From Paenibacillus marchantiae (lineage in GTDB: Bacteria > Bacillota > Bacilli > Paenibacillales > Paenibacillaceae): DNA of 64,000 nt. The stretch is from the NCBI RefSeq assembly GCF_028771845.1, contig NZ_CP118270.1, positions 2,418,001 to 2,482,000 of the forward strand, given 5' to 3'. The notes under the pieces were generated by a model. The model worked only from the letters and a program-made list of their open reading frames with translations. It was not told the origin of the DNA and did no database searches. The translations under genes were made by a program, and so were the position numbers. The stretch's first letter is position 1, and every line of letters begins with the position of its first letter. This document shows, piece by piece, positions 16,521 through 26,248 of this stretch.

Positions 16521-18257
16521 ATGAAAGATACGCGGGGAAACGTGAAGGGGAAATTGAGATTAACAATTCGAATGAAATTACTAACTGGATTTCTAATGGT
16601 AGTGGCTTTACTGGCTTTTGTAAGCATTTATGCGTTAACCCAAATTCATGATATGTCCAAAAAGGCCGATGAAATCGATAAGATGTGGATGCCCAGTGTG
16701 AGCCTGCTTGGTATGATGAATGGTGATATTTCGGACGTCGAGCGGCTTGCTCTTGCCGTAATTGTCGAAACAAATCCAACTGAAATCACCAAGATGAATG
16801 AAGTGTTGGAACAGCTCCAAGCCAAGATTGCGATTGAGCGCAAGGAACTGGTTTCACTCATCTCAGACAATACCGAAGCAGTGGCAATGTACAATACATT
16901 TAGCACGAACTATGAGGCGTATTTGGCGAAAATGCCGGAATTTATGAAATTGGGCATGGCTAACAATTACGAAGAAGCCAGCAGATTGCATTCAGAGGCC
17001 TATCCGTTATGGTATACAGCGAATGATACCATTGCCCAATTAATCACGATGGGGAACTCACTGTCGGATGCAGCAACGAATACATCGGTTGAGTCTGCTG
17101 AACAAGCATTTAATATTATATTGGGAGTCACTATTGTTGCTTTCCTGGTGGCCATGTTTATTGCCTTCTTCATTGCAAGCATCATCTCGCGTCCAATTCA
17201 GAAGATGAATGCAGCAGCGATGTTGATTGCAGGTGGGGATCTGACGAGTGAGAAGATCGTGCTCAAGAACAAGGATGAGCTGGGAACGCTGGCCGATTCC
17301 TTCAATGTGATGACAGGCAACCTGCGGGAGATGATTCAATCCGTGTCGATGACATCCGAACAGGTAGCCGCTTCCTCCGAAGAACTTCTCGCGAGTGCTG
17401 AGCAGAATACAAGGGCATCGGAACAGATTTCCGAAACGGTTGAGGAATTGGCCGTCGGTACATCGGATCAAGTAGATATGGTGAAACGTTCTTCGCAGGC
17501 GATGAGTGAAATGGCTCTTGGTTCGGAACAGATTGCTGAGCTTGCTCAAAGTGTATCCGTATCTGCCGTTGATGCAGCGAATCAGTCTGCCGAAGGAAAT
17601 ATGATTATTCAGCAGGCTGTTGAACAGATGGGATCTGTTCGCAATTCCATTGCATCACTGACAGAACTGGTTACAGGGCTGGGAGAACGTTCCGCAGAGA
17701 TTGGTACCATTACCGAGGTTATTAATAATATTGCCCGTCAAACCAACCTTCTTGCATTAAATGCAGCGATTGAAGCGGCACGCGCAGGTGAGCACGGACG
17801 TGGTTTCGCAGTCGTAGCTGGAGAAGTGCGGAAGCTCGCAGAGGAGTCTTCTACATCCGCACAACGGATTACGGATCTTGTCCAATTGATTCAGAAGGAT
17901 ACAGATCATGCCGTGCAGGCTGTGAAAGTGAACAGCAATGAAACGGAAGCCGGAATTGAGATTGTAACAGCCGCGGGACAAGCATTTGAACAAATTTCGA
18001 ATGTAGTGAACAAGGTTGCTGGTGAAATCCAGGAAGTATCGGCAGGTTCCGAGGAAATGTCAGCAAGTACGAATGAAGTTGTAGGGTATGTGGATCAGAT
18101 CTCTAACATTGCGGGAGAAGCAGCAGGCGGGGTACATAATGTATCTGCCGCAACCCAGCAGCAGCTGGCTTCGATGGAAGAGATTGCTTCGTCAGCAGGC
18201 TCTTTGTCCAAAATGGCTGAAGAGTTGCAGGAGCAAATCAACAAATTCAGAGTGTAA
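16521..18257 (+). CDS. Methyl-accepting chemotaxis protein
   Basis: The 578-residue receptor has an N-terminal span (about 15-37), a helical four-helix-bundle sensor (about 40-195, outside the cell), a second span (about 197-220) and a HAMP linker. The signalling domain contains the hairpin tip [20 protein letters not shown] and [18 protein letters not shown]. It would control CheA through CheW in response to an unknown ligand. The ATG at 16521 is preceded by GAGGAG at 8-nt spacing, so the GTG three codons earlier is not chosen. It is flanked by terminators and is a single-gene unit. Confidence 0.92.
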   Translation: MKDTRGNVKGKLRLTIRMKLLTGFLMVVALLAFVSIYALTQIHDMSKKADEIDKMWMPSVSLLGMMNGDISDVERLALAVIVETNPTEITKMNEVLEQLQAKIAIERKELVSLISDNTEAVAMYNTFSTNYEAYLAKMPEFMKLGMANNYEEASRLHSEAYPLWYTANDTIAQLITMGNSLSDAATNTSVESAEQAFNIILGVTIVAFLVAMFIAFFIASIISRPIQKMNAAAMLIAGGDLTSEKIVLKNKDELGTLADSFNVMTGNLREMIQSVSMTSEQVAASSEELLASAEQNTRASEQISETVEELAVGTSDQVDMVKRSSQAMSEMALGSEQIAELAQSVSVSAVDAANQSAEGNMIIQQAVEQMGSVRNSIASLTELVTGLGERSAEIGTITEVINNIARQTNLLALNAAIEAARAGEHGRGFAVVAGEVRKLAEESSTSAQRITDLVQLIQKDTDHAVQAVKVNSNETEAGIEIVTAAGQAFEQISNVVNKVAGEIQEVSAGSEEMSASTNEVVGYVDQISNIAGEAAGGVHNVSAATQQQLASMEEIASSAGSLSKMAEELQEQINKFRV

Positions 18258-18337
18258 ACGATCCAAAAGTAGGGTGTTCAGACTGGATAATGGCATGGTC
18301 ATAGTTCAGTCTGTAACACGGCTTATCCGAGACATCT

Positions 18338-18386
18338 GGACTGTTTCTCATATTGCGTTCAAGCGATATGAGGGGCAGTCTTTTTT
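18338..18386 (+). terminator. Intrinsic terminator of the chemoreceptor gene
   Basis: GGACTGTTTCTCATATTGC pairs with GCGATATGAGGGGCAGTC (one wobble region), followed by six T. The rest of the 323-bp gap to the cellulase gene holds only a TATAAT at 18468-18473, whose nearest -35 (TTGCAA) is just 14 bp away. Confidence 0.8.
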
Positions 18387-18580
18387 GTCATATCTCTACC
18401 CAAACATGTCACAACAATGTTATTTCAGAAGTCACCAGCGCTGATATTGCAACTGGAGCAAAAGGATATAATGGTAATTAATGGTGGAAATACATGGAGT
18501 CACACCATAGAAAGGAGCGGGTCATTACATCAGTGTAATTGGAAAATTACGAGACGACTATTGCAAAAGGAGATGAATGG

Positions 18581-21580
18581 TTGAAGATGAAGGGAAGCTG
18601 GTGGAGACGAATCGCTATCCTCGCGTTATCGGTAGGGCTACTGGCAGGAAGTACATCCATACAGGCATGGAGTGGTAAGGCAGATGCGGCTGCCGGAAAT
18701 CATAACTATGCGGAGGCATTACAAAAGGCGGTTTATTTCTATGAAACACAGCGTTCAGGGAATTTGCCCGAAGACAATCGGGTGGAATGGCGTGGTGATT
18801 CCGGATTAAATGACGGAGCGGATGTTGGGGTTGATTTGACCGGAGGGTGGTACGATGCTGGAGATCATGTGAAATTTGGTCTGCCCATGGCTTATTCGGC
18901 TACGATGTTAGCTTGGTCTGTTGTGGAATACCGCGAGGGATACGAGCAGGCAGGGCAACTGGAGGAGATTAAGGATAACTTGAGATGGGCCACAGACTAT
19001 TTTGTGAAAGCGCATACGAAACCAAATGAATTATGGGGACAGGTCGGAGCGGGCAATACAGACCATGCCTGGTGGGGGCCTGCTGAAGTGATGCAGATGA
19101 ACCGTCCTGCTTATAAGATCGATGCATCCTGTCCGGGAAGTGAACTTGCGGGAGAAACTGCAGCGGCACTCGCTTCTTCATCCATTGTGTTTCGGGACAG
19201 TGACCCGGCTTATGCCAACAAACTACTTCAACATGCCAAGGAACTGTACAGCTTCGCGGATACGTATCGAGGCAAATATTCGGATTGCATTACAAATGCC
19301 CAATCGTTCTACAATTCATGGACAGGTTACTATGATGAACTCGCCTGGGCTGCAACATGGTTATATATGGCGACAAATGATAGCGCTTACTTGTCCAAGG
19401 CGATTGCTACAGCGAATCTGTGGCAGGCAGATGGACAGAACGGGAACTGGGCCTATACTTGGACCCAAGGCTGGGATGACAAACACTACGGAGCCCAGAT
19501 TCTGCTGGCTCGCATTACGTCGAGTCTGAACATGCCAGAAGCGACGCGGTTCATTCAATCCACAGAGCGCAATCTGGATTATTGGTCTGTAGGCACGAAT
19601 GGACAAAGAATCAAGTATACACCGGGCGGGCTTGCCTGGCTTGATACATGGGGATCGCTCCGATATTCAGCAAATGCATCTTTTATTGCTTTTGTATACT
19701 CCGACTGGGTCAGTGATCCGGTGAAGAAAGCAAGGTATCAGGACTTTGCCGTCTCTCAAATGAACTACATTCTGGGGGATAATCCTCGCCAGAGCAGTTA
19801 TGTGGTCGGTTATGGTCAGAATCCGCCTAAGCATCCTCATCACCGGACCTCTCACAGTTCATGGACGAACAATGAAAATACACCTTCAGAGCACCGTCAC
19901 ACGTTGTACGGAGCGATGGTTGGTGGACCGGATGCAACGGATGCCTATACCGATTCCATTGGCGACTATGTCAGCAATGAGGTGGCAACCGATTACAATG
20001 CAGGCTTTACAGGCGCGTTAGCCAAGATGAATCTGTTATTCGGCCAGAATGATCAGCCCATCGCGAATTTTCCGGCTCCGGAAGTGAAGACAGATGAGTT
20101 CTTTGTCGAAGCTGCCGTGAAGGCATCCGGTCCCAATTACACGGAAATCAAGGCTCAACTAAATAATCGTTCCGGCTGGCCTGCGCGGATGGGGGATAAG
20201 TTATCTTTTCGCTATTTTCTGGATCTAAGTGAAGTTTACGCTGCAGGATATACCGTATCTGATGTCAAGGTTACAACCGCATACGCCGAGGGTGCTACCG
20301 TATCCCAACCGGTTGTGGTTGATGTAGCGAAACGAATCTATGCTGTTACGGCGGACTTTACTGGAACCAAGATATATCCAGGCGGGGAAGGACATTATCG
20401 CAAAGAGGTCCAGTTCCGCATTACCGGCCCGCAAGGCGCCTGGAATGCGAATAATGATCATTCATTCCAGGGCTTGGGCACAGGTAATGTGGCGAAGAGC
20501 GTATATCTACCAGTCTACGATGCGGGAATACGGATATACGGTCAGGAACCTGGTGTTACACCGGTTGTCACTCCTGTTGCACCTTCTGGCGTGCAGGCTA
20601 TATCAGGGAATGCTCAGGTCATCCTGAACTGGGTAGCATCACCTGGGGCAGAATCGTACACCGTGAAGCGTGCCGAGGTGAATGGGGGTCCATATACTTC
20701 TGTAGCGACAGATGTACATGGATTGACATACACGAATACGGGGCTTACGAACGGAAAGACCTATTATTATGTGGTGACGGCTGTTAATTCAGCCGGAGAA
20801 TCGCCCGGGTCTGCACAAGCCTCTGCCACGCCGCAAGCTGGAACATCGTTGCCTGGCGAACTGACGTTAAGCGGTACGGCTGGCAACGCCCAGTCGATTC
20901 TGACCTGGACGGCAGCAACGGGAGCAGTGACTTATAAGGTACAGCGCTCCGTTGTGGGCGGCGCATATGCCGATGTGGCAACTGGATTGGCAGTGTTGAA
21001 TTACATCGATGCAACAGCGGTAAATGGAACGACGTACAGTTATCGAATCGCCGCCGTGAATGCGAGCGGACAGACGTTGTCCAATATCGTGACGGTGACA
21101 CCGAGTGCGCCTCCGGTAACGACGGGGACGCTTGAGGTGCAGTATCGTAATGGAGGGTCAGGTGCTTCCGGCAATGCGGTGACTCCGCAGTTTAATCTAA
21201 AAAACACAGGCACTCAGGCGATTGATCTGAGTACCGTGAAGCTCCGGTATTATTTTACCAAGGACGGTGCAGGGGATCTGACCTTCTGGTGTGATTATGC
21301 TCAGATCGGCACGGCTAATATTGAAGGCAAATTTGTCACGCTGACTCCGACAACGGGCACAGCGGATACGTATCTGGAGATCAGCTTCAAATCCGGGGCT
21401 GGCAGTCTGGCTGCTGGAGCGGAGACGGGTGTGATTCAGGGGCGCTTTTCCAAGAACAATTGGAGCAATTTCGATCAGAGCAACGACTATTCCTATGATG
21501 CAACCAAGACTGCTTTTACCGCATGGAATCAAGTAACTGGGTTTCAGGGAGGTACGAAAGTCTGGGGCATTGAGCCGTAA
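18581..21580 (+). CDS. GH9 processive endoglucanase with CBM3c, two Fn3 and CBM3
   Basis: The 999-residue secreted cellulase has a signal peptide ending near KADAAAG. The GH9 catalytic domain (about 40-485) shows GGWYDAGDH with the catalytic Asp pair, HHRTSHSSW with the active-site His and NEVATDYNAGF with the proton-donor Glu. Then come a CBM3c (about 495-645), two Fn3 modules (about 666-843) and a cellulose-binding CBM3 (about 848-999). GH9-CBM3c enzymes ('theme B') act processively on cellulose. AAAAGGAG lies about 8 nt before the TTG at 18581; an ATG two codons later is the alternative. The GH48 gene follows after 77 bp without a terminator, so the two are co-transcribed. Confidence 0.93.
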   Translation: MKMKGSWWRRIAILALSVGLLAGSTSIQAWSGKADAAAGNHNYAEALQKAVYFYETQRSGNLPEDNRVEWRGDSGLNDGADVGVDLTGGWYDAGDHVKFGLPMAYSATMLAWSVVEYREGYEQAGQLEEIKDNLRWATDYFVKAHTKPNELWGQVGAGNTDHAWWGPAEVMQMNRPAYKIDASCPGSELAGETAAALASSSIVFRDSDPAYANKLLQHAKELYSFADTYRGKYSDCITNAQSFYNSWTGYYDELAWAATWLYMATNDSAYLSKAIATANLWQADGQNGNWAYTWTQGWDDKHYGAQILLARITSSLNMPEATRFIQSTERNLDYWSVGTNGQRIKYTPGGLAWLDTWGSLRYSANASFIAFVYSDWVSDPVKKARYQDFAVSQMNYILGDNPRQSSYVVGYGQNPPKHPHHRTSHSSWTNNENTPSEHRHTLYGAMVGGPDATDAYTDSIGDYVSNEVATDYNAGFTGALAKMNLLFGQNDQPIANFPAPEVKTDEFFVEAAVKASGPNYTEIKAQLNNRSGWPARMGDKLSFRYFLDLSEVYAAGYTVSDVKVTTAYAEGATVSQPVVVDVAKRIYAVTADFTGTKIYPGGEGHYRKEVQFRITGPQGAWNANNDHSFQGLGTGNVAKSVYLPVYDAGIRIYGQEPGVTPVVTPVAPSGVQAISGNAQVILNWVASPGAESYTVKRAEVNGGPYTSVATDVHGLTYTNTGLTNGKTYYYVVTAVNSAGESPGSAQASATPQAGTSLPGELTLSGTAGNAQSILTWTAATGAVTYKVQRSVVGGAYADVATGLAVLNYIDATAVNGTTYSYRIAAVNASGQTLSNIVTVTPSAPPVTTGTLEVQYRNGGSGASGNAVTPQFNLKNTGTQAIDLSTVKLRYYFTKDGAGDLTFWCDYAQIGTANIEGKFVTLTPTTGTADTYLEISFKSGAGSLAAGAETGVIQGRFSKNNWSNFDQSNDYSYDATKTAFTAWNQVTGFQGGTKVWGIEP
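20578..21577 (+). repeat. Fn3-Fn3-CBM3 tail cassette, copy 1 (in the GH9 gene)
   Basis: This coding stretch is a close relative of 23930-24930. The protein tails share long identical blocks, for example TVTAVN-, SAQASATPQAGTS, and TADTYLEI with FKSGAGSLAAGAETG. It points to duplication of the three-module tail between adjacent cellulase genes. Confidence 0.8.
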
Positions 21581-21657
21581 CCTAACAGGGAGTTCAACAG
21601 CATGGGCAGACCCACGGTAATTCTAATTGAATTTCACCATTCCAGGGAGGTATATAC

Positions 21658-24600
21658 ATGTTGAAATCAGCTGCGAAAAAAAGTTTGTCTGCCATGCTAG
21701 CAGGGACCGTTATGCTGACCGGGTACACCGGTTTGTGGGCAGGTCCCCAAACGGTTTATGCCGAAGAGCAGAACATTGATGCTCAGGCGGACGGAATAAA
21801 TGAAGCTCGATTTTTGCAATTGTATGATCAGCTGAAAGATCCGGCGAACGGTTATTTTTCTCCAGAGGGCATTCCCTATCATTCCATTGAAACGCTGATG
21901 AGCGAGGCACCGGATTATGGGCACATGACGACATCCGAGGCATACAGTTACTGGCTCTGGCTGGAAACAATGTACGGTCACTATACGGGTGATTGGTCCA
22001 AACTGGAAGCCGCTTGGGACAGCATGGAGAAATACATCATCCCAGTCAATGAAGGTGACGGCAAGGAAGAGCAGCCTACGATGAGTTATTACAATCCGAA
22101 CAGCCCGGCCACCTATGCAGCGGAAAAACCTTATCCGGATCAATATCCTTCTGCCATTAATGGTCAATATGCTGCCGGAAAAGACCCACTTGATGCCGAG
22201 TTGAAAGCTTCCTACGGCAACAATCAGACATACCTGATGCATTGGCTGCTGGATGTGGATAATTGGTACGGCTATGGTAACCTGCTGAATCCGAATCATA
22301 CGGCAGCTTACGTGAATACATTCCAGCGTGGGGAGCAGGAGTCTGTGTGGGAGGCCATCCCTCATCCATCCCAGGACAATAAAACGTTTGGCAAAACGGG
22401 CGAAGGTTTCATGAGCCTGTTCACCAAGGAGACCCAGGTGCCGGCAGCCCAGTGGCGTTATACCAACGCAACGGATGCTGATGCACGTGCGGTGCAGGTA
22501 TTGTATTGGGCGAAGGAGATGGGCTATACCAATACAGCGTATCTGGACAAAGCGAAGAAGATGGGTGACTATCTGCGCTATGGGATGCACGACAAGTACT
22601 TCCAGAAGATCGGAAGTGCCAAGAACGGTACACCTACTGCCGGTACAGGAAAAGACTCTAATATGTATCTGATGGCATGGTATACCTCATGGGGCGGCGG
22701 CCTTGGCGAGGGTGGGAACTGGGCTTGGCGGATTGGAGCCAGTCATACGCACCAGGCTTACCAGAATCCGGTGGCAGCGTATGCCTTGTCTGATCCGGCA
22801 GGTGGCCTGATTCCAAAATCGACAACTGCCAAGGCAGATTGGAATGCATCGCTGAAGCGCCAATTGGAGTTCTACACCTGGTTACAGTCTCACGAAGGGG
22901 CAATTGGCGGTGGAGCGACGAACAGTTTTGATGGCTCTTACAAAGCTTATCCTGCTGGAACCAGTACGTTCTATGACATGGCTTATCAGGAAGCTCCTGT
23001 ATATCGGGACCCCGACTCCAATACGTGGTTTGGTTTCCAGGCTTGGTCGCTGGAGCGTGTAGCTGAGATGTATTACATTCTTGCCGAGAGCGGGGACCTC
23101 AGCTCTGAGAACTTCCAGATGGCCAAAAAAGTCATTACCAAGTGGATTGACTGGTCCAAGGATTATGTGTTTGTGGATGAACGTCCAGTTACAGATGCTG
23201 AAGGATATTATTTGAATGCGGCAGGTCAGCGTATTCTTGGTGGTACCAATGCACAGGTTGCAACTTCACCTGCACCAGGCGAATTTTGGATACCAGGCAG
23301 CCAGGAATGGCAGGGGCAACCGGATAAATGGAATGGGTTCAGTTCCTTTACGAACAATCCTAATTTCCATGTGGTAACCAAAGATCCTGCTCAGGACACA
23401 GGCGTACTGGGGAGTTATATCAAAGCCCTGACGTTCTTTGCTGCAGGGACTCAAGCCGAAGGCGGCGTACTCAGTATCAAAGGACAGGAAGCCAAAGATA
23501 TGGCCGAGAAACTGCTGAATACAGCCTGGGATTACAATGATGGTGTGGGAATTGTCACCGAAGAAGTCCGTAAAGACTACTTCCGCTTCTTCGCCAAAGA
23601 GATCTACATTCCGGCAAACTGGACGGGAACCTTCGGGCAGGGGAACACGATACCGGGTACAGCCGGCGTACCTTCTGACCCGGCCAAAGGTGGTAATGGC
23701 GTATACATTGGTTACTCTGACCTGCGTCCAGCCATCAAGCAAGATCCGGCATGGGCTTATCTGGATAATCTGTACAAAACGTCTTATAATCCAACAACGA
23801 AAAAATGGGAAAATGGCGCACCAACCTTTACGTATCACCGTTTCTGGTCACAGGTGGATATGGCTACCGCGTATGGCGAATATGATCGTCTCCTTGGTAA
23901 CACAGGAGGCCCAGTGGTCCAAGTGCCAGCAGCTCCGGCGGGTCTGACAGCTGCAGCAGGCAGTGAGCAGGTTGCTCTGAACTGGACCGCATCCACTGGT
24001 GCCGCTTCTTACACGGTAAAACGTGCAGAGGTGAGCGGTGGCCCGTATACTTCCGTAGCAACGGGTGTTACCGGTTCGACCTTCACAGATACAGCACTGA
24101 CCAATGGAAAAACGTACTATTATGTGGTGACCGCAGTGAATACGGCGGGTGAATCTGCACCTTCTGCTCAGGCCTCTGCAACACCGCAAGCGGGAACCTC
24201 TATACCGGGAGTGTTAACCCTTACGGGAACGGCAGGCAATAATCAGGCTGTGCTGACATGGACCGCATCGACCGGAGCTGCAAGTTACAAGGTACAACGC
24301 TCGGTTGCAGGTGGAACCTACGCCGATCTGGCTACAGGTCTGACGGCGCTGACTTACACGGATGCCACGGCAGTGAACGGTACCGCATACAATTACCGAG
24401 TGGTGGCAGTAAATGCAAGCGGGCAGACCTTGTCCAACGTAGTGACGGTGACACCAACAGCGCCTCCTGTAACAACAGGTGCACTTGAAGTACAATACCG
24501 CAATGGTGGTTCAGGGACGTCAGGCAATGCGGTGACCCCGCAGTTCAATATCAAGAACACAGGCACGACAGCAGTGGATCTGAGCCAGGTGAAGGTGCGG

Positions 24601-24933
24601 TATTACTTTACGAAGGATAGTGCATCCGATCTGAGTTTCTGGTGTGATTACGCTCAGATTGGCAGCGCCAACGTTGAAGCTCACTTTGTGACGGTAGATC
24701 CGGCTAAAGGGACAGCGGATACGTATCTGGAGATTGGATTTAAATCCGGGGCAGGCAGTCTGGCTGCCGGAGCAGAGACGGGAATTATCCAGGGGCGCTT
24801 CTCGAAGAACAACTGGACGAATTTTGATCAGACCAACGACTATTCTTTTGATGCTTCCAAAACGGCCTTTAGCGCCTGGAACAAAGTGACCGCTTATATT
24901 AGTGGAGTCAACGCTTGGGGTATTGAGCCATAG
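21658..24933 (+). CDS. GH48 cellobiohydrolase with two Fn3 and CBM3
   Basis: The 1091-residue secreted enzyme has a signal peptide ending near VYA-EEQ (about residue 35). The GH48 domain covers about 40-750, with the HMTTSEAYSYWLWLE motif that contains the proposed acid Glu. The tail is two Fn3 modules and a CBM3 (about 940-1091). GH48 enzymes release cellobiose from reducing ends of crystalline cellulose and act in synergy with GH9. The start is supported by GGGAGG at about 10 nt. A terminator follows the stop. Aerobic Firmicutes commonly carry this GH9-GH48 pair as free enzymes rather than in a cellulosome, and no dockerin is present. Confidence 0.95.
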   Translation: MLKSAAKKSLSAMLAGTVMLTGYTGLWAGPQTVYAEEQNIDAQADGINEARFLQLYDQLKDPANGYFSPEGIPYHSIETLMSEAPDYGHMTTSEAYSYWLWLETMYGHYTGDWSKLEAAWDSMEKYIIPVNEGDGKEEQPTMSYYNPNSPATYAAEKPYPDQYPSAINGQYAAGKDPLDAELKASYGNNQTYLMHWLLDVDNWYGYGNLLNPNHTAAYVNTFQRGEQESVWEAIPHPSQDNKTFGKTGEGFMSLFTKETQVPAAQWRYTNATDADARAVQVLYWAKEMGYTNTAYLDKAKKMGDYLRYGMHDKYFQKIGSAKNGTPTAGTGKDSNMYLMAWYTSWGGGLGEGGNWAWRIGASHTHQAYQNPVAAYALSDPAGGLIPKSTTAKADWNASLKRQLEFYTWLQSHEGAIGGGATNSFDGSYKAYPAGTSTFYDMAYQEAPVYRDPDSNTWFGFQAWSLERVAEMYYILAESGDLSSENFQMAKKVITKWIDWSKDYVFVDERPVTDAEGYYLNAAGQRILGGTNAQVATSPAPGEFWIPGSQEWQGQPDKWNGFSSFTNNPNFHVVTKDPAQDTGVLGSYIKALTFFAAGTQAEGGVLSIKGQEAKDMAEKLLNTAWDYNDGVGIVTEEVRKDYFRFFAKEIYIPANWTGTFGQGNTIPGTAGVPSDPAKGGNGVYIGYSDLRPAIKQDPAWAYLDNLYKTSYNPTTKKWENGAPTFTYHRFWSQVDMATAYGEYDRLLGNTGGPVVQVPAAPAGLTAAAGSEQVALNWTASTGAASYTVKRAEVSGGPYTSVATGVTGSTFTDTALTNGKTYYYVVTAVNTAGESAPSAQASATPQAGTSIPGVLTLTGTAGNNQAVLTWTASTGAASYKVQRSVAGGTYADLATGLTALTYTDATAVNGTAYNYRVVAVNASGQTLSNVVTVTPTAPPVTTGALEVQYRNGGSGTSGNAVTPQFNIKNTGTTAVDLSQVKVRYYFTKDSASDLSFWCDYAQIGSANVEAHFVTVDPAKGTADTYLEIGFKSGAGSLAAGAETGIIQGRFSKNNWTNFDQTNDYSFDASKTAFSAWNKVTAYISGVNAWGIEP
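23930..24930 (+). repeat. Fn3-Fn3-CBM3 tail cassette, copy 2 (in the GH48 gene)
   Basis: Paralogous to 20578-21577, in the same module order and with highly similar protein sequence. The similarity stops at the catalytic-domain boundary. Confidence 0.8.
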
Positions 24934-24955
24934 TCGATTCATATTGAGACAGAGT

Positions 24956-24984
24956 ACAGCCGGGGAGAGATCTCCGGCTTTTTG
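24956..24984 (+). terminator. Intrinsic terminator of the cellulase operon
   Basis: AGCCGG (24958-24963) pairs with CCGGCT (24974-24979), extended by an inner GGAGA/TCTCC, followed by five T. Confidence 0.8.
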
Positions 24985-25359
24985 TAAGATGATTTTAGGA
25001 TTACAGGTGCTCATAATCGGGAAATGAACCATAGTAATGTTTACCAAATATAGAATTTAAATATTAAAATATAGGTCATATGACGCATGTCCTAAGTGAT
25101 GCGCGGTTTAGGCCTCTTTTCTGCGTAAAACGAAGCGTAGCAAATAGTTACAATAATTTAACCTTTGAAAAAGAAGAGATTTGCGGCAGTTTTAGCCAAC
25201 TGGTGTGAGAGGTTTCCCTGATTCTTAGTGCTCAAGCCTGCCTGATCGAATACAGGACTTTGGACTGATGATCGTTATGGACAGCCCGTTTTACAATGGG
25301 GCAAGCCCGGCGAATGAGGCCAGGTTAAAATTCTGTAACATCAGGGGGAACACGACATC
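24985..25359 (+). other. Long leader region of the NlpC/P60 gene, no gene seen
   Basis: This 375-bp non-coding stretch precedes a wall hydrolase gene. It holds an AT-rich part (25045-25080) and then a GC-richer, hairpin-prone part (for example ACGCAT/ATGCG near 25084-25105 and CCTG/CAGG near 25236-25255). Such genes often carry a c-di-AMP (ydaO) riboswitch, but I do not find the conserved ydaO core blocks. A structured leader of another kind is possible. Confidence 0.4.
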
Positions 25360-26160
25360 ATGAACTGGAAAAGCAAGATCATTACTGCAAGTGTAACAGC
25401 AACGATGCTGATGGGAAGTCTGACAACAGGAGCATTAACGACACCTGCATCAGCAGCGGCAGTTGATAATTCAAAAGTTAAAGTCATCTGGGGAGTTAAT
25501 TTGCGTACATCGCCATCTTCTTCCGCAAGCATTGTTCGTTTGGTGCCAAAAGGAGAGACTGTCACGGTAGTGCAAAAATCCGGATCAGGCTGGTATAAAG
25601 TTACGGACTCTGGTAATCGGACAGGATACATATCTTCTTCTTCAAAATATACACAAGCTGTGAAAGGCAACACGACAACAGGAAGTGGCAGTACTAGTGG
25701 CTCTGGTTCAGTTACAGGCAGTGCTTCGGTGGAGAAAGTGATTGCTGCCGGTATGAAATATTGGGGGACGCCTTATGAGTTTGGCGCAAGTCGTAACAGT
25801 ACGGCTACGTTCGATTGTTCAAGCTTTGTCCGCCAGGCATTTATTGATGCGCTCGGAATCAAGCTTCCATCCGATTCGCGTAAACAAGGTGCTTATGTGA
25901 AAGCCAATGGTACCGTTCAGACGAATTGGAAAAATCTGAAGCGTGGTGACCTGATGTACTTTATGTCCTACAAAGGCAGCTCGGCTTCATCGTATTCTAG
26001 TGTGAACAAATCTACTGCTACGATTACCCACACGGGAATTTATCTGGGTGACGGCAAAATACTGCACACCTATTCCAACGCTGGCGGCGGTGTAACGATT
26101 AGTGATATCTCCGGCAAACATTGGGAGTACCGTTTCTTGTTTGGTGGAAGTGCACTTTAA
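25360..26160 (+). CDS. Secreted NlpC/P60 peptidoglycan endopeptidase with SH3 domain
   Basis: The 266-residue protein has a signal peptide (cleavage near ASA-AAV at about 33), a bacterial SH3 domain (about 38-98) that binds the wall, a Gly/Ser/Thr linker (103-123) and an NlpC/P60 domain (about 124-266). The catalytic Cys153 lies in FDCSSFV, the His224 in ITHTGIYLG, and His236 is the third-position candidate. It would cut D-gamma-glutamyl-diaminopimelate stem peptides outside the cell. The start follows a GGGGGA site. The long leader suggests RNA-level control. Confidence 0.9.
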   Translation: MNWKSKIITASVTATMLMGSLTTGALTTPASAAAVDNSKVKVIWGVNLRTSPSSSASIVRLVPKGETVTVVQKSGSGWYKVTDSGNRTGYISSSSKYTQAVKGNTTTGSGSTSGSGSVTGSASVEKVIAAGMKYWGTPYEFGASRNSTATFDCSSFVRQAFIDALGIKLPSDSRKQGAYVKANGTVQTNWKNLKRGDLMYFMSYKGSSASSYSSVNKSTATITHTGIYLGDGKILHTYSNAGGGVTISDISGKHWEYRFLFGGSAL

Positions 26161-26194
26161 GTTCCAGCATACTTATTAAATAATGACCATATAT

Positions 26195-26240
26195 AGAACC
26201 TTCCATCTCTGCTCTATACGGGGTATGGAAGGTTCTTTTT
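26195..26240. terminator. Bidirectional intrinsic terminator
   Basis: AGAACCTTCCAT (26195-26206) pairs perfectly with ATGGAAGGTTCT (26225-26236), with a T run, between convergent genes. Confidence 0.85.
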
Positions 26241-26248
26241 GTTGTTTA

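Noticed and set aside
18448..18473. TTGCAA/TATAAT promoter before the GH9 gene
   Set aside because: The spacer is only 14 bp and no extended -10 is present; the real -35 could not be placed.
24985..25359. c-di-AMP (ydaO) riboswitch before the NlpC gene
   Set aside because: The conserved core blocks expected of ydaO were not found by eye; kept only as an unassigned leader.
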